Source: Helicobacteraceae bacterium (GTDB lineage: Bacteria; Campylobacterota; Campylobacteria; Campylobacterales; SZUA-545). From it: a DNA stretch of 38,993 bases. The stretch is taken from the NCBI GenBank assembly GCA_031286325.1, contig JAITUT010000083.1:1-38993 (forward strand), read 5' to 3'. The notes below the pieces were generated by a model. The model searched no databases and was not told the origin of the DNA. It worked only from the letters and a program-made list of their open reading frames with translations. Below, in pieces: positions 35,645-38,993 of the stretch. Made by a program: the position numbers and the translations under genes. How positions within the stretch are numbered: position 1 is the first letter of the stretch; every line of letters starts with the position of its first letter.

Positions 35645-35750
35645 CGTCATTGCGGCTAAGCCTAAATCTTGTAAATCAGTCGCGGCTTAAAGATCGCGGG
35701 TCAAATCGTAGCCCGCTTACGACATTATCCCGCAAAAACCCGCAATGACG
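35645..35750. repeat. Nested palindromic element
   Basis: Outer arms CGTCATTGCGG (35645-35655) and CCGCAATGACG (35740-35750) are exact reverse complements, 84 bases apart. Inside, AAGCC (about 35658-35662) can pair with GGCTT (35684-35688), and GCGGG (35696-35700) pairs with CCCGC (35712-35716). The result is a multi-hairpin RNA or DNA structure of about 106 bases, like a REP or MITE-type element. No open frame runs through it. Confidence 0.6.
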
Positions 35751-35786
35751 GAAACGCCCAAGTTGTTTAATCGGGTTTAACGGGAA

Positions 35787-36125
35787 TTACGCGGTTTTGC
35801 GCGCCAAATCCGCCTCAATATTGCCGATGTCGCTCGCTACCGACTCCAAACCGACGCCCAGCCGCGCGGTTTCAAAGAGAACATAGCCGTGTTTGGCGCC
35901 CGCGGTTTTACTCTGTTTTATAAAGCTTTTAATGCCGTTTTCGGCGAAGCCCTGATCTAAAAAATGCTTCACGCCGTCTTCCACAACCGAAAGTTTGCTG
36001 GTTGTTTCGCCGCCTTTTTTGATCGTGTATTCAAGCGCGACCGCGCGATGAACGCCCGTATCTAAAAAGGTCTCGATCGCCTCCAAAACGCTTTTTTTCA
36101 CCTTCGGTTCAAGTCCTAAAGCCAT
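35787..36125 (-). CDS. Small conserved-looking protein of unknown function
   Basis: 112 residues from ATG 36125, which has AAGGAG about four bases upstream; a longer frame to 36167 lacks a better site. Cytoplasmic and helical, with paired segments VLEAIETFLDTGVHRAVALEYTI and VVEDGVKHFLDQGFAENGIKSF. No family is recognised. It is divergent from uvrB. Confidence 0.6.
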   Translation of the reverse strand: MALGLEPKVKKSVLEAIETFLDTGVHRAVALEYTIKKGGETTSKLSVVEDGVKHFLDQGFAENGIKSFIKQSKTAGAKHGYVLFETARLGVGLESVASDIGNIEADLARKTA

Positions 36126-36224
36126 TTTCGCTCCTTCTTGCGAACTAATTTTTGATCGCCTGATCAATGCCGCCCATTATAGCAAAAGCAATTTAAGGCT
36201 TATTCTTGCGCGGTAAATTTTTGT

Positions 36225-36230
36225 CATAAT
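36225..36230 (+). promoter_or_regulatory. Possible -10 element for leaderless uvrB
   Basis: CATAAT lies five bases before the uvrB ATG (36236) and would place transcription start at or next to the ATG. There is no Shine-Dalgarno sequence upstream. The protein N-terminus is conserved, so the start codon is right. A leaderless or nearly leaderless transcript is the simplest reading. A clear -35 is not seen. Confidence 0.35.
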
Positions 36231-36235
36231 TTCAA

Positions 36236-38212
36236 ATGCCAAAATTTCAACTAAACAGCGAATATAAAGCCGCCGGCGATCAGCCGCAGGCGATCGAGCA
36301 ACTTGCTAATTCCATTAAAAACAAGAACCGCTATCAGACGCTTTTGGGCGTTACGGGCAGCGGCAAAACTTTTACAATGGCGAGCGTTATCGAGCGGCTA
36401 CAAACCCCGGCGCTCATTATGACGCACAACAAAACATTAGCCGCGCAGCTCTTCCACGAATTTAAGGGCTTTTTCCCGAAAAACCGCGTGGAGTATTTCA
36501 TTAGTTATTACGATTATTACCAGCCTGAGGCGTATATTCCGCGCCAAGATTTATTTATAGAAAAGGACAGCGCGATCAATGACGAATTAGAGCGGCTGCG
36601 CCTTTCGACAACGGCGAGCTTAATGCACAGCGACGATGTGATCGTGATCGCCTCCGTCTCCGCGAACTACGGTTTGGGCAGCCCTGAAGAGTATCGCGAG
36701 ATGATCAGCCGCGTGAAAACGGGCGACGAGTTGCCGCGCCGCGAGTGGCTTCTGCGCCTTGTGGATATGGGTTACAAACGCAACGATAATTTCTTTGAGC
36801 GCGGCAATATCCGCGTAACGGGCGAGGCGGTTGAGGTCTTTCCGACTTATACTGATAATGAGGCGGTTCGCGTGGAATTTTTCGGCGACGAGGCGGAGCG
36901 GATTCTTTTGTTTCACCCGTATACTGGCGAGATCGGCGAAAAGCGCGATCAGATTGTAATTTACGCCGCTACGAACTTTGTAGTTCGCGCGGATCGTCTC
37001 GCGAAAGCGATCGCCTCGATCGAATCGGAGCTTGAAACGCGCCTTTGCGAGTTTGAGAAAGCGGGCAAGATCGTAGAGTATCAGCGGCTTAAACAGCGCG
37101 TGGAGTTTGATTTGGAGATGCTCCGCGCGACTGGATCGTGCAAAGGCGTTGAAAATTATTCGCGCCACTTTACGCTGAAAAAGCCCGGCGAAACGCCATA
37201 TACGATGATGGATTATTTTGAGGGCTTGAACAAGCCGTATCTCGTGATCGTAGATGAGAGTCACGTGAGTTTGCCGCAGTTTCGCGGAATGTTCGCGGGC
37301 GATCGCAGCCGCAAAGAGGTTTTGGTGGAATACGGCTTTCGGCTGCCCAGCGCGCTTGACAATCGTCCGCTGATGTTTGACGAGTTTATCAACAAAGCGC
37401 CGCATTATTTGTTTGTCAGCGCGACTCCTGCAGAGTGGGAGATTTCACATTCGCGGGTTGTGGCGGAGCAAGTCGTGCGCCCGACGGGTTTGCTTGACCC
37501 GACGATTGAGCTTCACTCCAGCGAAAATCAAGTCGCGATCCTATATGACGAGGCGAAAAAAGCGATTTCGCGCGGCGATCGCGTCCTTGTAACGACGCTA
37601 ACCAAAAAAATGGCGGAGGAGTTGCAAAAGCACTATGTTGAGCTAGGTTTGCGCGTGCGTTATCTGCACAGCGACATTGACGCGATCGAGCGCAACGAAA
37701 TTATTCGCGGTCTGCGCGGCGGCGCGTTTGATATTTTGATCGGCATTAACCTTTTGCGCGAGGGGCTTGACCTACCGGAGGTCTCGTTGGTGGCGATCTT
37801 TGACGCCGACAAAGAGGGATTTTTGCGCTCCGAAACCGCGCTGATTCAAACGATGGGTCGCGCGGCGCGGAACTTAAACGGCAAAGTGCTGATGTTTTGC
37901 CGCAAAGAGAGCGAGGCGATGAAAGCCGCGATCGCGACAACGAAAGCGCGGCGCGAAAAGCAGACGGCGTTTAACGCGGCGCATAACATCACGCCGCAAA
38001 GCGTGAGCCGCAAAATGGACGAGACATTGCACCTTGACGATTATAAAGATATTGTAGAAGTCAAGCGCGAAAAGTTGATGAAAATGCCCGCCGCCGAACG
38101 GCAAAAATTAGTAGCCGAGTTGTCTAAAAAAATGCAGCTCGCCGCGAAATCTTTGGAATTTGAGGAAGCCGCGAGATTGCGCGACGAGATCGCGAAAATT
38201 CGCGCTCTTTAA
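36236..38212 (+). CDS. uvrB: UvrB, excinuclease ABC subunit B
   Basis: DNA damage-verification helicase of nucleotide excision repair. Walker A is GVTGSGKT (38-45). The beta-hairpin segment [15 protein letters not shown] follows near residue 92, DESH is the Walker B, and the helicase motifs SATPAEWE and QTMGRAARN are present. The C-terminal UVR domain ([24 protein letters not shown]) is complete. 658 aa is normal. No UvrA or UvrC in the window. Confidence 0.97.
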   Translation: MPKFQLNSEYKAAGDQPQAIEQLANSIKNKNRYQTLLGVTGSGKTFTMASVIERLQTPALIMTHNKTLAAQLFHEFKGFFPKNRVEYFISYYDYYQPEAYIPRQDLFIEKDSAINDELERLRLSTTASLMHSDDVIVIASVSANYGLGSPEEYREMISRVKTGDELPRREWLLRLVDMGYKRNDNFFERGNIRVTGEAVEVFPTYTDNEAVRVEFFGDEAERILLFHPYTGEIGEKRDQIVIYAATNFVVRADRLAKAIASIESELETRLCEFEKAGKIVEYQRLKQRVEFDLEMLRATGSCKGVENYSRHFTLKKPGETPYTMMDYFEGLNKPYLVIVDESHVSLPQFRGMFAGDRSRKEVLVEYGFRLPSALDNRPLMFDEFINKAPHYLFVSATPAEWEISHSRVVAEQVVRPTGLLDPTIELHSSENQVAILYDEAKKAISRGDRVLVTTLTKKMAEELQKHYVELGLRVRYLHSDIDAIERNEIIRGLRGGAFDILIGINLLREGLDLPEVSLVAIFDADKEGFLRSETALIQTMGRAARNLNGKVLMFCRKESEAMKAAIATTKARREKQTAFNAAHNITPQSVSRKMDETLHLDDYKDIVEVKREKLMKMPAAERQKLVAELSKKMQLAAKSLEFEEAARLRDEIAKIRAL

Positions 38213-38256
38213 CTTTTTCGCGGCTAATGTAAAAAATTCGCGAGCGCGTCGTAAAA

Positions 38257-38346
38257 TTTGCGCCTATTAAAATCGTAGATTTTTGGGGCAAATAGGCGCA
38301 AAGGCTTGCGCCGTTACCGCGCAAAAGCTAAAAAATTAGCTTTTGC
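38257..38346 (+). terminator. Compound hairpin region after uvrB
   Basis: TTTGCGCCTATT (38257-38268) pairs with AATAGGCGCAAA (38291-38302), and inside it AAAATC pairs with GATTTT. GGCGCAA (38295-38301) can alternatively pair with TTGCGCC (38306-38312). A second hairpin, GCAAAAGCTAA (38321-38331) with TTAGCTTTTGC (38336-38346), has an 11-bp stem. It starts 45 bases past the uvrB stop, so it probably ends that transcript, though T-runs are short. The remaining stretch to 38498 shows no convincing gene. Confidence 0.5.
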
Positions 38347-38498
38347 AGCCTCTACTAGCCCTTTGGAAACCTACGAAAATCGTTGCCGCTTTCGCAATCA
38401 TCGCGGGCTTCTTTGCTAAACGGCGCAAACCGCGCTCCACGATCGCAATCTCTAAGGCAAAAGCCGCCATTTTCGCCCGCTATGTTACTCGCTACCTT

Positions 38499-38993
38499 TC
38501 AATTCGCGCTCTCTTTTGCGCGAAATAACTCTACTACTCCTGGGTACTGAACATACTGTATAACCGTCCAAAAAATGTCTGCGCCAATCAATTTTTTACA
38601 CTCCAAATACTCAGTGTAATAAAAAGAACTAAAGTCTGGTATGTCGCAATAAAACCCCGCGCTTTTCAGGTCGTTATAATATTGCTCGAATTTGCCATAC
38701 TGAGCGTACCAAGAGGATACGTCAAAAACCGAAGAGACGCAAGGCATGTAGGCGTTTGGATCGCCATCGTCGCAATAGATTTCAAAAGTCTCGCCTTTAA
38801 TGTTAACATAAATCGCACCTTTATCGTCATAGACATACTCGCCGATTTTAGGCAAATTTATAGACGGATTGGGGAATTGAGCGAGCCAACTTGTATCTAT
38901 ACCGCCTCCTCCATCTCCTCCGCCTCCTCCTCCGCACGAAGCTAGCAGGAATACGGTAAATGTCAACACTAAAGCTTTTTTAATACCGCCGCT
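38499..38993 (-). CDS. Gly-tethered lipoprotein, 5' end cut by the window
   Basis: The frame is open to the window edge. The signal reads KKALVLTFTVFLLASC, a good lipobox, followed by GGGGGGDGGGG, then about 130 residues rich in Tyr, Asp and Cys (YVYDDKGAIYVNIKGETFEIYCDDG). The Cys pairs suggest a folded extracytoplasmic domain. An in-frame GTG at 38969 would remove most of the signal's basic start, and an ATT just before KKAL is the only closer option, so the real start is probably an ATT or lies beyond the edge. No family recognised. Confidence 0.6.
   Translation of the reverse strand, partial: SGGIKKALVLTFTVFLLASCGGGGGGDGGGGIDTSWLAQFPNPSINLPKIGEYVYDDKGAIYVNIKGETFEIYCDDGDPNAYMPCVSSVFDVSSWYAQYGKFEQYYNDLKSAGFYCDIPDFSSFYYTEYLECKKLIGADIFWTVIQYVQYPGVVELFRAKESAN

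Larger units (their letters stand above)
35255..35786. other. Gene-poor region with CGTCATT repeats
   Basis: This 532-base gap holds the hox promoter at its left edge and no credible gene. Several short copies of CCGTCATT-type sequence occur: 35438-35447 (CCGTCATTGG), 35471-35480 (CCGTCATTCC), 35645-35655 (CGTCATTGCGG) and, inverted, 35740-35750. Two AAAGCTTTCG-like stretches near 35425 and 35458 form a further inverted repeat. It looks like accumulated dispersed intergenic repeats. Confidence 0.55.

Noticed and set aside
35690-35720. GGGTCAAATC with flanking complementary GCGGG and CCCGC, resembling a tRNA T-arm
   Set aside because: No acceptor, anticodon or D-arm can be built around it; it fits better as an inner hairpin of the palindromic element.
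36620-37405. A 261-residue open frame antisense to uvrB
   Set aside because: It lies wholly opposite a conserved uvrB, lacks a ribosome site and its residue content (His/Arg/Leu-rich) is typical of antisense shadow frames in GC-biased DNA.
38340-38528. Short frames on both strands between uvrB and the last lipoprotein
   Set aside because: About 45-60 residues each, mutually overlapping, with weak or no ribosome sites and no recognisable fold.

Overview
The window looks like a chromosomal piece of an uncultured, host- or sediment-associated Campylobacterota (Epsilonproteobacteria) member. The basis is the gene set and protein style: short PurL, a 340-residue LptF/G permease, fused HldE, separate glycyl-tRNA synthetase beta chain, compact BamA/BamD and a stand-alone ThiD2. 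This assignment is inference from recognised families, not from a marker search. Coding sequence is rich in the string GCGATCGC and in ATC-GCG codon pairs. TTG and GTG starts are frequent. No rRNA, tRNA or CRISPR array was seen.

Layout. 0-2.8 kb: ybeY and purL, translationally coupled. 3-4.2 kb: a surface-type lipoprotein. 4.4-7.7 kb: LptF/G permease, nrdB and an MFS exporter with an unusual leader. 8-12 kb: a small secreted protein, sixA, and the outer-membrane assembly pair bamD-bamA. 12-15.3 kb: a compact minus-strand operon of a small membrane protein, a secreted alpha/beta hydrolase and two lipoproteins carrying EF-hand-like loops; a broken phage-type repressor lies beside it. 15.5-21.3 kb: bacteriohemerythrin, YfaZ-like porin, hldE, hldD, an RluA-type pseudouridine synthase and purT. 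21.4-25.3 kb: a rearranged zone holding a second, damaged hydrolase-lipoprotein cassette, a shredded third copy interrupted by a broken mntP, and a roughly 210-bp direct repeat that includes the 3' end of the thiD2-like gene. 25.3-29 kb: cyclic-nucleotide sensor, an unknown helical protein, glyS. 29.2-30.4 kb: a glyoxalase-family protein and a Vat/CatB-type acetyltransferase, probably acquired. 30.4-35.3 kb: a complete hoxEFUYH operon for an NAD(H)-linked [NiFe] hydrogenase, with a perfect 16-bp palindrome in its leader. 35.3-39 kb: a nested palindromic element, a small unknown gene, uvrB with a structured 3' flank, and a lipoprotein cut by the window edge.

The best candidate for an undescribed system is the hydrolase plus EF-hand-lipoprotein cassette. 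It occurs three times in different states of decay, always with the hydrolase first and the lipoprotein directly downstream. One copy has a frameshift in a 7-base homopolymer and an in-frame stop in its lipoprotein. A secreted lipase-like enzyme with a cognate lipoprotein could be an effector-immunity pair or an enzyme with a dedicated partner; the sequence alone does not decide between these.
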